Source of the DNA: Pseudomonas sp. P8_229
GTDB lineage: Bacteria; Pseudomonadota; Gammaproteobacteria; Pseudomonadales; Pseudomonadaceae
DNA: 64,000 nt
Assembly (NCBI RefSeq): GCF_034008635.1
Contig: NZ_CP125378.1
Span: 1,540,001 to 1,604,000, forward strand
Reading direction: 5' to 3'
Position numbers and translations under genes: made by a program. The stretch's first letter is position 1, and each line of letters begins with the position of its first letter. The notes under the pieces are model-generated. The model was not told where the DNA came from and did not search any database. It was given only the letters and a program-made list of their open reading frames with translations. Positions 56,419 through 64,000 of this stretch are shown one piece after another.

Positions 56419-57020
56419 ACCGCGCGACCTCGGTCATCACGCTGGCGCTGATAGCCGCTGCCGGTCTCGGCCTGGTCTATGGGGTGCAACGCGCCAGTGC
56501 GCCGCAGATTGCCATCGAGCAACACCTGCTCGACAGTCGCAAACTGCTGGATGTACTCACCGCCGACGCTTACGACAATCAGCCCCTGGAGCAACCGCTG
56601 GCGTTGGTTGACACGACGTTGCGCCGCAGCACGCTGCTGGGTGCTTACCGCGCCAGCAAAGCCGGGCAACCGGTGGCGGTGTTGTTGCGTACGCAGACCG
56701 AGGGGTATGCCGGCGCTATCGAATTGCTGATCGCCATTGATACCAATGGCAGACTGCTGGGCGTTAAAACCCTGCGGCAAAACGAAACGCCGGCGCTCGG
56801 CGGGCACGTCGGCGACTGGCCGAACAACTGGCTGGCAGGTTTTTCCGGAAAATCTGGCAGTGCACCCGATGATGCGGGCTGGGCATTGAAAAAGGATCAG
56901 GGACAGTTCGACCAGTTGGCGGGCGCAACCATCACTTCCCGTGCCACCGTCGATGCCATCCATGACGCCCTGCGCTACTTTGATGAGCACCGGTCAACCT
57001 TGCTGGGGATCGCACCATGA
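56415..57020 (+). CDS. rnfG: RnfG-like FMN-binding subunit
   Basis: A 201-residue protein with one N-terminal membrane segment (about 7-23) and a periplasmic FMN-binding domain. Segments TEGYAGAIELLIAIDTNGRLLGVKTLRQNETPALG and DQLAGATITSRATVDAI follow the RnfG pattern, and Thr172 in AGATITS is the expected covalent FMN site. Its start overlaps the rnfD stop and its stop overlaps rnfE, both by ATGA. It is the part of the complex that looks most normal. Confidence 0.88.
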   Translation: MNRATSVITLALIAAAGLGLVYGVQRASAPQIAIEQHLLDSRKLLDVLTADAYDNQPLEQPLALVDTTLRRSTLLGAYRASKAGQPVAVLLRTQTEGYAGAIELLIAIDTNGRLLGVKTLRQNETPALGGHVGDWPNNWLAGFSGKSGSAPDDAGWALKKDQGQFDQLAGATITSRATVDAIHDALRYFDEHRSTLLGIAP

Positions 57021-57598
57021 AGCGGCCGACGAATCCGGGCAACGCCTTGATGCTGGCGCTGTTGTTGGGCACCAGCACCACACTGGCCGGCGCGCTGGGG
57101 ATGCTGTTGATGTCGAGCGTTGTCGTGACGATTTACGCGGTGTGTATCGCTCCACTGCGTTCACGACTGCATGACAGCGCCGCGTTGCTGGCCAGCTTGC
57201 TGCTGGCCGCCACCCTGACCAGTTGCGCGAATATCCTCGCGCAGCGCTGGGCGTTGCAGTGGCACCAGACACTCGGCCTCTATGCCGGGCTGATCGCCTT
57301 GCAGTGCGTGGTGCTGGAATACAATGGATTCTTTCGTCAGGCGCTAACCGAACGCCTGAAGTTTTTTGGCCTGTCGAGTGGACTGCTACTGATGCTGGCG
57401 GTTTTGCGTGAGCTGTTCGGTCAGGGCCATCTCGGTCGTGGTCTGTCAGAGCACTGGCAAGGTCTGATCCTGTTCAACGAAGGGCTGCACCTGGTCACAC
57501 TGGTTCCCGGCGCGCTCATATTACTGGGACTGCTGCTGGCTGCCCGCCAGGCATGGACTCGCTCGAACGCTCTCTCCAAGGAAACACATCACCCATGA
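57017..57598 (+). CDS. rnfE: RnfE-like membrane subunit, mostly lacking cluster cysteines
   Basis: A 193-residue membrane protein aligned with RnfE/RsxE, but diverged. The N-terminal 'LGLCPLLA' cysteine position reads LMLALLLG (Ala14), while the second ligand is kept as Cys97 in LIALQCVVLEY. The conserved LREIIGNG segment appears as LRELFGQG. With RnfA lacking both its cysteines, only one of the four ligands of the usual [2Fe-2S] cluster remains in the pair. The stop overlaps the nth start (ATGA). Confidence 0.8.
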   Translation: MKRPTNPGNALMLALLLGTSTTLAGALGMLLMSSVVVTIYAVCIAPLRSRLHDSAALLASLLLAATLTSCANILAQRWALQWHQTLGLYAGLIALQCVVLEYNGFFRQALTERLKFFGLSSGLLLMLAVLRELFGQGHLGRGLSEHWQGLILFNEGLHLVTLVPGALILLGLLLAARQAWTRSNALSKETHHP

Positions 57599-58233
57599 AT
57601 GCCGCAAAACGCCTTGAGATTTTTCGTCGACTGCATGAAGACAATCCCGAGCCGAAAACCGAACTGGCCTACTCCTCGCCCTTCGAATTGCTGATAGCGG
57701 TGATTCTGTCGGCGCAGTCGACTGACGTCGGCGTCAACAAGGCCACGGCCAAACTGTTCCCGGTTGCCAATACCCCGGCAGCGATCCATGCGCTGGGCGT
57801 CGAAGGGCTGTCCGAATACATCAAGACCATCGGCCTCTACAACAGCAAAGCCAAGAACGTGATCGAGACCTGCCGCATGCTGGTCGAGTTGCACAATGGT
57901 GAGATCCCGCAAACCCGTGAAGAGCTGGAAGCCCTGCCCGGTGTGGGCCGCAAGACCGCCAACGTGGTGCTCAACACCGCGTTTCGCCAGTTGACCATGG
58001 CGGTCGACACGCACATTTTTCGCGTGAGCAACCGCACCGGCATCGCCTCAGGTAAAAATGTGCTCGAGGTGGAAAAGAAGTTGATGAAGTTTGTTCCTAA
58101 AGACTACCTGCTGGATTCTCACCACTGGTTGATTCTGCACGGTCGCTACGTGTGCCTCGCCCGCAAGCCGCGCTGTGGCAGCTGTCGGATCGAAGATTTG
58201 TGTGAGTACAAACACAAAACCTCGGACGATTGA
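57595..58233 (+). CDS. nth: Endonuclease III
   Basis: A 212-residue DNA glycosylase / AP lyase that removes oxidised pyrimidines. The helix-hairpin-helix is LPGVGRKTANVVL with the catalytic Lys, the catalytic Asp is in VDTHIFRV, and the 4Fe-4S loop at the C-terminus has the spacing C-x6-C-x2-C-x5-C (CLARKPRCGSCRIEDLC). The start at 57595 overlaps the rnfE stop, which links it to the rnf operon, a common arrangement in Gammaproteobacteria. Confidence 0.97.
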   Translation: MNAAKRLEIFRRLHEDNPEPKTELAYSSPFELLIAVILSAQSTDVGVNKATAKLFPVANTPAAIHALGVEGLSEYIKTIGLYNSKAKNVIETCRMLVELHNGEIPQTREELEALPGVGRKTANVVLNTAFRQLTMAVDTHIFRVSNRTGIASGKNVLEVEKKLMKFVPKDYLLDSHHWLILHGRYVCLARKPRCGSCRIEDLCEYKHKTSDD

Positions 58234-58340
58234 GTGGCTATTGGAATTATTGATTCGTCGATTGAAAAAATCTTTTTTACCCGCAGCAGGAATATCGATA
58301 TAAGGAGCGCCAAAGGCAGTCTTAGCCTGGAGTTCACCTT

Positions 58341-58520
58341 ATGACTGACAGCAAAGAACAACTGGATGTAGATGAGGATTTCACCGCTGCAGAAACCGAC
58401 GACGCCGAACCGGTGGTCGAAGTCGCCAAGACCAACCTGAGCAAACGCCGCACCATCGATAACCTGCTTGAGGAGCGCCGACTGCAAAAGCAATTGGCCG
58501 ATTACGATTTTGATCTCTGA
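58341..58520 (+). CDS. Small PA3496-family protein
   Basis: A 59-residue acidic-then-basic protein (MTDSKEQLDVDEDF start, RRTIDNLLEERRLQKQLADY and DFDL end). GGAG is 8 nt before the ATG and a terminator follows at once, which marks it as a real gene. A small protein of the same length and position is known next to nth in P. aeruginosa (PA3496), described as a putative envelope-integrity protein. There is no signal peptide or membrane segment. It is too short for many gene finders. Confidence 0.78.
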   Translation: MTDSKEQLDVDEDFTAAETDDAEPVVEVAKTNLSKRRTIDNLLEERRLQKQLADYDFDL

Positions 58521-58526
58521 CACTTG

Positions 58527-58552
58527 AAAGCCTCCCGAACCGGAGGCTTTTT
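58527..58552 (+). terminator. Terminator after the PA3496-type gene
   Basis: An AAAGCCTCC / GGAGGCTTT stem and T run lie 7 bp after the stop codon. It can also end the leftward response-regulator transcript. Confidence 0.9.
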
Positions 58553-58607
58553 ACTGTCTGAAGAACCTGCCACCGGGCATCCCATGATCCTTCGGCAGTC
58601 CGGACCA

Positions 58608-59234
58608 TCAGACAAGCCCGTTGCGTTGTGCCAGCTCGATCAGGTCCACCAGCGACCGGGCGTTGAGCTTCAATAACAGACGAGTCTTGTAGGTACTGAC
58701 GGTCTTGTTGCTGAGAAACATGCCATCGGCAATTTCCTTGTTGGTCTTGCCACGTGCCAATTGCTGCAACACCATCATTTCGCGCCCCGAAAGACGGTCC
58801 ACCATATCGGACTCACTGGCATTCCCCAGGCTGGTACGCACGGTATGCAGGGCCTGGTTCGGAAAATAGCTGTAACCGGACAGCACAGCTTTGATCGCAC
58901 TGAGCAACTCTGTCAGATCCTGTTGTTTACAGACATACCCCGCCGCACCCGACTGCATGCAGCGCATCGAAAAGTGCCCAGGCGCCTGCGAAGTCAGTAC
59001 CAGAACTTTCAAGGGCATGGCTGTCGCGTTCAAGCGTGCAATAACTTCCAGACCATCCAGTTTCGGGATTCCAATATCCAGAATGACGATATCCGGCATC
59101 TGGTCGCGTGCAAGTTGTAACGCATCCACACCGTTATCTGTTTCGGCAATAACTTCGTAGCCATGACGTTCCATCAGCATACGCACAGCAAGACGAATGA
59201 CGGGGTGATCATCCACGATCAGCACTTTATTCAT
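58608..59234 (-). CDS. NarL/FixJ-type response regulator, BvgA/EvgA-like
   Basis: A 208-residue regulator: receiver with LIVDDHPVIRLAVRML, phospho-Asp in DIVILDIGIPKLDGLEV and the Lys region GYVCKQQDLTELL, then a LuxR-type helix-turn-helix (LSGREMMVLQQLARGKTNKEIADGMFLSNKTVSTYKTRLLLKL). The receiver resembles BvgA/EvgA/RocA proteins. The start at 59234 has GGA about 8 nt upstream. No histidine kinase gene is nearby, so it is an orphan. Targets are unknown. Confidence 0.87.
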   Translation of the reverse strand: MNKVLIVDDHPVIRLAVRMLMERHGYEVIAETDNGVDALQLARDQMPDIVILDIGIPKLDGLEVIARLNATAMPLKVLVLTSQAPGHFSMRCMQSGAAGYVCKQQDLTELLSAIKAVLSGYSYFPNQALHTVRTSLGNASESDMVDRLSGREMMVLQQLARGKTNKEIADGMFLSNKTVSTYKTRLLLKLNARSLVDLIELAQRNGLV

Positions 59235-59718
59235 GGGCAAGTCCAGTTTCGCTGTTCGAATTTTTAGAGCACGCACAATAGCGTAGTCGTCTACTGGGTG
59301 GCACATCAGAGCGATCCGGCACTTGCAGCGAAAGACATCCCCTACAAGCATTGAGGATTAATCCTACAAAAAACCTCTAGTTTGCTTGTGCGATTGAAAA
59401 AATATTCTCAACCTTCTCATTTCGCCGAGAAAATTTGCCGCGAAGTGTTTAAAGAACAGCCCCCTCCACTCAAACTTCAACTTGATTAAACACTTCCGAC
59501 ACCCAAGTCATCCAGCTGCGCCCCACAGCCTGCCTTGAGGGTTGCCATCTGTACTCACGGCACGAAACCCATAGCAACTTCATAATTTACAGTCAGAACA
59601 TTACAAAACTTCTAACCAGTAACTTTACTTGCTATAAACACCCACAAGACTTACAACAAAAATTCTTCACCAAACACCCCACTAAACCTTCACTCGAAAG
59701 AATGAGCAAACTATAAGC
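59235..59718. other. Long AT-rich intergenic region
   Basis: 484 bp with no ORF that looks coding. It is clearly AT-rich compared with the rest of the window, especially 59350-59718. It holds the upstream regions of the leftward response-regulator gene and the rightward orphan membrane-protein gene. No hairpin, REPIN or inverted element was found. Confidence 0.6.
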
Positions 59719-60420
59719 ATGCTGAAACTCAAAAGAAAAATCACTAATCCAATGACAGTCATCGCCATATTTGCGGTTATATCCGAAACCTCTGCGGCGG
59801 TATCCCTACCCTTTCTCGCCAACAAGGAGCGTGAAATCTACGTCTGGTTTTTGATCAGTTTCCCGGTTTATCTATTGTTTCTTTTTTTTGTCACGCTGAA
59901 CTTCAATTACCGGTCCCTTTATGCGCCCTCTGATTTCGGCAAAGACAAGAACTTTCTCAAGGCCGGAAAAGGGAGCCTCGACAAGCGCCATCCCGGCAAT
60001 AAATCGCATCACGAGGATAAAGCATCACAAGGCGGTGCAATCTACCGGCGCACACAGCCGCAAGCCCCAGGCCATGGTGGTGACATGCGGCGCCCTCATA
60101 GCGTGCCTGATCCTCCAGAACCCGACGCACTGCCCCATGCCATCCTTCAACACCTGATTCACTTGCCGGCCTCAAAGAGTGATTTGTGTTTTATCGATGC
60201 ACGCCAGACAACGCTCAAGAGCGATCTTGCCGCCATTCTGGCAAACACCGGTTCCCCGCATAAGAGAGCGACACGGGTCATCGTGTTGCTGTCCTGCCAC
60301 ACGTCGAACGAGTTGCTCAAACGCCATGTGGCCCGGCAACTCAAACAGCCAAGGAAAGGCACGATCACAACGCTCTGTATTATTTACAACGTGTGTTCGC
60401 AGGAACTGACGATACTGTGA
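59719..60420 (+). CDS. Membrane protein of unknown function with two N-terminal membrane segments
   Basis: A 233-residue protein. N-terminus: short basic segment, two membrane segments (about residues 12-33 and 40-62) in MTVIAIFAVISETSAAVSLPFL and VWFLISFPVYLLFLFFVTLNF, then NYRSLYAPSDF. This N-terminal pattern recurs in proteins from many bacteria whose downstream parts differ. The C-terminal part (about 140-233) is cytoplasmic and contains SDLCFIDARQ and RVIVLLSCHTSNELL. The gene is AT-rich and isolated, with an AT-rich leader. I cannot name a function; a horizontally gained accessory gene is likely. Confidence 0.65.
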   Translation: MLKLKRKITNPMTVIAIFAVISETSAAVSLPFLANKEREIYVWFLISFPVYLLFLFFVTLNFNYRSLYAPSDFGKDKNFLKAGKGSLDKRHPGNKSHHEDKASQGGAIYRRTQPQAPGHGGDMRRPHSVPDPPEPDALPHAILQHLIHLPASKSDLCFIDARQTTLKSDLAAILANTGSPHKRATRVIVLLSCHTSNELLKRHVARQLKQPRKGTITTLCIIYNVCSQELTIL

Positions 60421-60492
60421 AAACGCTGACGCCAACCTGTATCTGTGAGCAGAACGATTGAAAACCGATAAGCCGTATCGACCAAACAACGC

Positions 60493-60533
60493 AAAAAAAA
60501 TGGCGGCCTGTTCGAAAACAGAGCCGCCATTTC
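60493..60533 (-). terminator. argG terminator
   Basis: An ATGGCGGC / GCCGCCAT stem is followed by eight T on the minus strand, just beyond the argG stop. It can also end the rightward gene at 60420. Confidence 0.88.
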
Positions 60534-60551
60534 TTAATGCGCCTGACGGTA

Positions 60552-61769
60552 TCAGAACAACTTGCGACCCTTGTTGGCAGCAATACGCATGCGCAGCGCG
60601 TTGAGCTTGATAAAGCCCGCCGCGTCGGCCTGGTTGTAAGCGCCACCGTCTTCTTCGAAGGTCGCGATGTTGGCGTCGAACAGCGAATCGTCGGACTTGC
60701 GGCCGGTCACGATCACGTTGCCCTTGTACAGCTTCAGGCGAACCACGCCGTTCACGTTGACCTGCGAAGCATCGATCATCTGTTGCAGCATCAGACGCTC
60801 CGGGCTCCACCAGTAACCGGTGTAGATCAGGCTGGCGTATTTCGGCATCAGCTCGTCTTTGAGGTGAGCGACTTCACGGTCCAGAGTGATCGATTCAATG
60901 GCGCGGTGAGCGCGCAGCATGATGGTGCCGCCCGGGGTTTCGTAGCAGCCACGGGACTTCATGCCGACGTAACGGTTCTCGACGATGTCGAGACGGCCGA
61001 TACCATGAGCACCACCGATCTTGTTCAGCGTCGCCAGTACGGTGGCCGGGGTCATTTCGACGCCGTCCAGCGCAACGATGTCGCCGTTACGGTAGGTCAG
61101 TTCCAGATACTGCGGCTTGTCAGGAGCGTTCTCTGGCGAGACGGTCCAGCGCCACATGTCTTCTTCGTGCTCGGTCCAGGTGTCTTCCAGCACGCCACCT
61201 TCATAGGAGATGTGCAGCAGGTTGGCATCCATCGAGTACGGGGATTTTTTCTTGCCGTGACGCTCGATAGGGATCGCGTGCTTCTCGGCGTAGTCCATCA
61301 GCTTCTCGCGGGACAGCAGGTCCCACTCGCGCCATGGAGCAATCACTTTCACGCCTGGCTTGAGTGCGTAGGCACCCAGTTCGAAACGCACCTGGTCGTT
61401 GCCTTTGCCGGTAGCGCCATGGGAAATGGCGTCGGCGCCGGTTTCGTTGGCGATTTCGATCAGGCGTTTGGCGATCAGCGGACGTGCGATGGAAGTACCC
61501 AGCAGGTACTCGCCTTCGTAAACGGTGTTGGCGCGGAACATCGGGAACACGAAATCGCGCACGAATTCTTCGCGCAGGTCATCGATGTAGATTTCTTTGA
61601 CGCCCATGGCCTGAGCCTTGGCGCGAGCCGGCTCGACCTCTTCGCCCTGACCCAGGTCAGCAGTGAAGGTCACCACTTCACAGTTATAAGTATCCTGCAG
61701 CCACTTGAGGATCACCGAAGTGTCCAGGCCGCCGGAATACGCCAGAACGACCTTGTTTACGTCCGCCAT
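60552..61769 (-). CDS. argG: Argininosuccinate synthase
   Basis: A 405-residue enzyme that joins citrulline and aspartate with ATP in arginine synthesis. The N-terminal P-loop [15 protein letters not shown] and the segments [15 protein letters not shown] and [14 protein letters not shown] are highly conserved. Length is normal. The P. aeruginosa neighbours motY and pyrC follow in the same order. No oddities were seen. Confidence 0.98.
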   Translation of the reverse strand: MADVNKVVLAYSGGLDTSVILKWLQDTYNCEVVTFTADLGQGEEVEPARAKAQAMGVKEIYIDDLREEFVRDFVFPMFRANTVYEGEYLLGTSIARPLIAKRLIEIANETGADAISHGATGKGNDQVRFELGAYALKPGVKVIAPWREWDLLSREKLMDYAEKHAIPIERHGKKKSPYSMDANLLHISYEGGVLEDTWTEHEEDMWRWTVSPENAPDKPQYLELTYRNGDIVALDGVEMTPATVLATLNKIGGAHGIGRLDIVENRYVGMKSRGCYETPGGTIMLRAHRAIESITLDREVAHLKDELMPKYASLIYTGYWWSPERLMLQQMIDASQVNVNGVVRLKLYKGNVIVTGRKSDDSLFDANIATFEEDGGAYNQADAAGFIKLNALRMRIAANKGRKLF

Positions 61770-61898
61770 GCCATCACTCCACGGGGTTCTACGGAAAGCC
61801 GAGGAGTCTACCGCTCAAATGCGATAATTTACAGAGGCGCGACAGCTTAAGACGACAAAGCGACAGAATCTGTCGAGAGCGCGACGATGACCGGCGAG

Positions 61899-62819
61899 TC
61901 AGGAAGTCGCCGCAGCATTGGCAGGCGTACTGGCTTGCGGCGCTGGAGCGGTGGTCGGTGCCACCCGAGCCAGCTTCACGCTGACCCGACGATTCTTCGC
62001 CCGGTTGGCCGCGCTGGTGTTCGGAACCAGCGGGTATTGCTCGCCATGGAAGCGCACGGTGATCTGCGATTCAGCGATGCCGTTGGCCTTGAAGAAGTCG
62101 ACTACCGCCAGTGCGCGGCGACGCGACAGTTCGCGGTTGGTCAGCCGGTTGCCGCTGTTGTCGGAATGGCCGTCGAGTTCGATGTGATTGACCGTCGGAT
62201 CGGCCTTCATGTACTCGAGCATCACTTGCAGCCTGGCCTTGGCGTCGGCATCCAGATCGGTGCCTTCGCCAGGGAAGCCTATCTGCGACTGTTTGACCTG
62301 ATCGAAATTCTGCGGCAGCAATTTCGCCACACACGTCTGGTATTCGTTGAAAGCCTTGCTGAACTTGACGGGCAACAGGCGCACTTCAGACACCCTGCCA
62401 TCCCCGGAAGCACGGCGCACCACCGGGCTGCGACCGTCGAGCAAACCGCTGATCAAGCCACCGGCCTGAGATTGCGAACTGTTGAACAGCACATTGCCGG
62501 TGCCGATCCTGACACTGCCCAGATTGATATCGTTGCGTCCTGGCTGCCATGGCGCCGCCGCCGCGAGCAAGGTCGCCGAACCACCGCCGAGCATGGCGTT
62601 GAACGCGTTCAGGCGAAAAGTCGCCTGCTCGCCGGCCTTGCGCACGAACTGGCCCGAGCCGAAATCGGTGATCGGCTGGGTCAGACGGCACTCGAACTTG
62701 TCGCCCTCGACCGTCCACTCAATGTTCTCCAGACGAGTCTGGTAGGTCAGCGCCATCGCGGGGAGGCTGGCAAACACACTGAGCAAGGCTAAATATCGCT
62801 GGCGCACGGGAGGCTCCAT
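61899..62819 (-). CDS. motY: MotY-like OmpA-family flagellar protein
   Basis: A 306-residue exported protein: signal peptide (cleavage near SLPAMA), an N-terminal MotY-type domain (YQTRLENIEWTVEGDKFECRL) and a C-terminal OmpA peptidoglycan-binding domain with ELDGHSDNSGNRLTNRELSRRRALAV. In Vibrio and Pseudomonas MotY forms the T ring around the flagellar motor and helps anchor the stators. The C-terminal tail is Pro/Ala-rich. The ATG at 62819 has a weak ribosome site. It is divergent from pyrC by about 150 bp. Confidence 0.88.
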   Translation of the reverse strand: MEPPVRQRYLALLSVFASLPAMALTYQTRLENIEWTVEGDKFECRLTQPITDFGSGQFVRKAGEQATFRLNAFNAMLGGGSATLLAAAAPWQPGRNDINLGSVRIGTGNVLFNSSQSQAGGLISGLLDGRSPVVRRASGDGRVSEVRLLPVKFSKAFNEYQTCVAKLLPQNFDQVKQSQIGFPGEGTDLDADAKARLQVMLEYMKADPTVNHIELDGHSDNSGNRLTNRELSRRRALAVVDFFKANGIAESQITVRFHGEQYPLVPNTSAANRAKNRRVSVKLARVAPTTAPAPQASTPANAAATS

Positions 62820-62967
62820 TGGCTTCTGTAACACAAAGACCGATTCACACTATGTTTACGGCATACCTACGGGATATCGGAAGGTTCCTGCAAAACTTGA
62901 TAGCGAGTGCCTGCAAGAGTCTTTTCCGGTAGCATTCCCCTCAGTTTGACCCGCCTGGAATCCCCTC

Positions 62968-64000
62968 ATGTCCGACCGCCTGACCCTGCTGCGTCCCGAC
63001 GACTGGCACATTCATCTTCGCGATGGTGCCGTGTTGACCAATACCGTTGCCGATGTTGCGCGCACCTTTGGCCGCGCCATCATCATGCCCAACCTGGTAC
63101 CACCGGTGCGCAACGCCGCCGAAGCCGACGGCTATCGCCAGCGGATTCTCGCTGCCCGCCCGGCCGGCAGTCGCTTCGAACCGCTGATGGTGCTGTACCT
63201 CACCGACCGCACCCAGCCCGAAGAAATTCGTGAGGCCAAGGCCAGCGGTTTCGTGCACGCTGCCAAACTGTACCCGGCCGGCGCCACCACCAACTCCGAT
63301 TCCGGGGTGACCAGCATCGACAAGATCTTCCCGGCGCTGGAAGCCATGGCCGAAGTCGGCATGCCGCTGCTGATCCACGGTGAAGTTACCCGTGGCGATG
63401 TCGACGTCTTCGACCGCGAAAAGATTTTCATCGATGAGCACATGCGCCGTGTGGTCGAGCGTTTCCCGACGCTCAAAGTGGTGTTCGAACACATCACCAC
63501 CGGCGACGCCGTGCAGTTCGTCAACGAGGCTTCGGCCAACGTCGGCGCAACCATCACCGCGCATCACCTGCTGTACAACCGCAACCACATGCTGGTGGGC
63601 GGAATCCGGCCGCACTTTTACTGCCTGCCGATCCTCAAGCGTAATACGCATCAGGAAGCCCTGCTCGACGCCGCCACCAGTGGCAGCGCGAAATTTTTCC
63701 TCGGTACCGACTCGGCGCCACACGCCCAGCACGCCAAGGAAGCCGCCTGCGGCTGCGCCGGCTGCTACACCGCCTACGCCGCTATCGAGATGTACGCCGA
63801 AGCGTTCGAACAGCGTAATGCACTGGACAAGCTCGAAGCGTTCGCCAGCCTCAACGGCCCGCGCTTCTATGGCCTGCCGACCAACACCGATCACATCACC
63901 CTGGTTCGCGAAGAATGGACCGCCCCGACCAGCCTGCCATTCGGCGAGCTGAACGTTATCCCGCTGCGCGCCGGTGAAAAACTGCGCTGGCGCCTGCTGG
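62968..64000 (+). CDS. pyrC: Dihydroorotase, 3' end cut by the window
   Basis: 344 codons are visible and the reading frame is open at the window edge; the class II PyrC family is about 348 residues, so only a few codons are missing. It closes the dihydroorotate ring in pyrimidine synthesis. Metal ligands and motifs are WHIHLRDG, the carbamylated Lys in [30 protein letters not shown] and the catalytic Asp in [14 protein letters not shown]. The start at 62968 has GGA 9 nt upstream. Confidence 0.97.
   Translation, partial: MSDRLTLLRPDDWHIHLRDGAVLTNTVADVARTFGRAIIMPNLVPPVRNAAEADGYRQRILAARPAGSRFEPLMVLYLTDRTQPEEIREAKASGFVHAAKLYPAGATTNSDSGVTSIDKIFPALEAMAEVGMPLLIHGEVTRGDVDVFDREKIFIDEHMRRVVERFPTLKVVFEHITTGDAVQFVNEASANVGATITAHHLLYNRNHMLVGGIRPHFYCLPILKRNTHQEALLDAATSGSAKFFLGTDSAPHAQHAKEAACGCAGCYTAYAAIEMYAEAFEQRNALDKLEAFASLNGPRFYGLPTNTDHITLVREEWTAPTSLPFGELNVIPLRAGEKLRWRLL

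Overview
The window is a 64 kb piece of a chromosome from a fluorescent Pseudomonas (P. fluorescens group, in the broad sense). Supporting evidence: many paired REP sequences (REPINs) of the Pseudomonas 'tgtgggagcgggcttgctcgcgaa' type; an AraC-type pobR beside pobA; a colR/colS, inaA, bifA, sodB, imelysin, mexVW-like, groESL, fxsA block in the order I recall from P. aeruginosa PAO1 (about PA4363-PA4389); and a second block mrp, metG, rnf, nth, PA3496-type, argG, motY, pyrC (about PA3481-PA3527). No rRNA, tRNA, CRISPR or prophage was seen.

Layout. 1-3 kb: a cut-off DUF347 membrane protein, a small secreted repeat protein and a flavin-reductase-like protein. 2.2-4.1 kb: small proteins and a monooxygenase divergent from an AraC regulator. 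4.2-12.8 kb: a minus-strand catabolic set, made of a polyamine-type ABC transporter (binding protein, two permeases, ATPase), an aminoaldehyde-type dehydrogenase and a ThDP decarboxylase of the 2-ketoarginine decarboxylase type, with a divergent LysR regulator. I infer uptake and oxidation of a guanidino or amino compound. 12.9-15.5 kb: an NAD(P)-binding reductase, a metallo-beta-lactamase-fold protein and a divergent LysR gene. 15.9-19.7 kb: pobR/pobA (4-hydroxybenzoate to protocatechuate) and a DHA2 exporter. 20-25 kb: a Cache-domain protein, a coiled-coil membrane protein, an epimerase, and argP / ACT protein / lysE-type exporter. 25.4-34 kb: sodB, bifA, then an iron-linked cluster of two imelysins, a di-heme oxidoreductase and a DUF1513 protein. 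34-38 kb: an RND pump. 38.5-44.4 kb: inaA, a methyltransferase and colRS, with a divergent LTA-synthase-like envelope enzyme carrying a possible ColR box. 44.7-49.1 kb: groESL, fxsA, a HugZ-type protein and an SDR. 49.1-50.1 kb: a five-copy 206-bp tandem array. 50-58.5 kb: mrp, metG, rnfABDGE, nth and a PA3496-type protein. 58.6-64 kb: a response regulator, an AT-rich orphan membrane protein, argG, motY and the start of pyrC.

The most unusual features are: (1) an rnf operon with no rnfC, an RnfB that has no membrane anchor and carries a long RnfC-like helical tail, and RnfA/RnfE proteins lacking three of the four cysteines expected to hold the intramembrane Fe-S cluster; (2) a 206-bp tandem array built from the 3' ends of two convergent genes plus the REPIN between them, lying where the two PAO1-like blocks meet; (3) a 124-bp element with 18-bp terminal inverted repeats and a perfect 12-bp target duplication, sitting at the edge of a chimeric REPIN; (4) a small exported protein made of ADGFDKT repeats.
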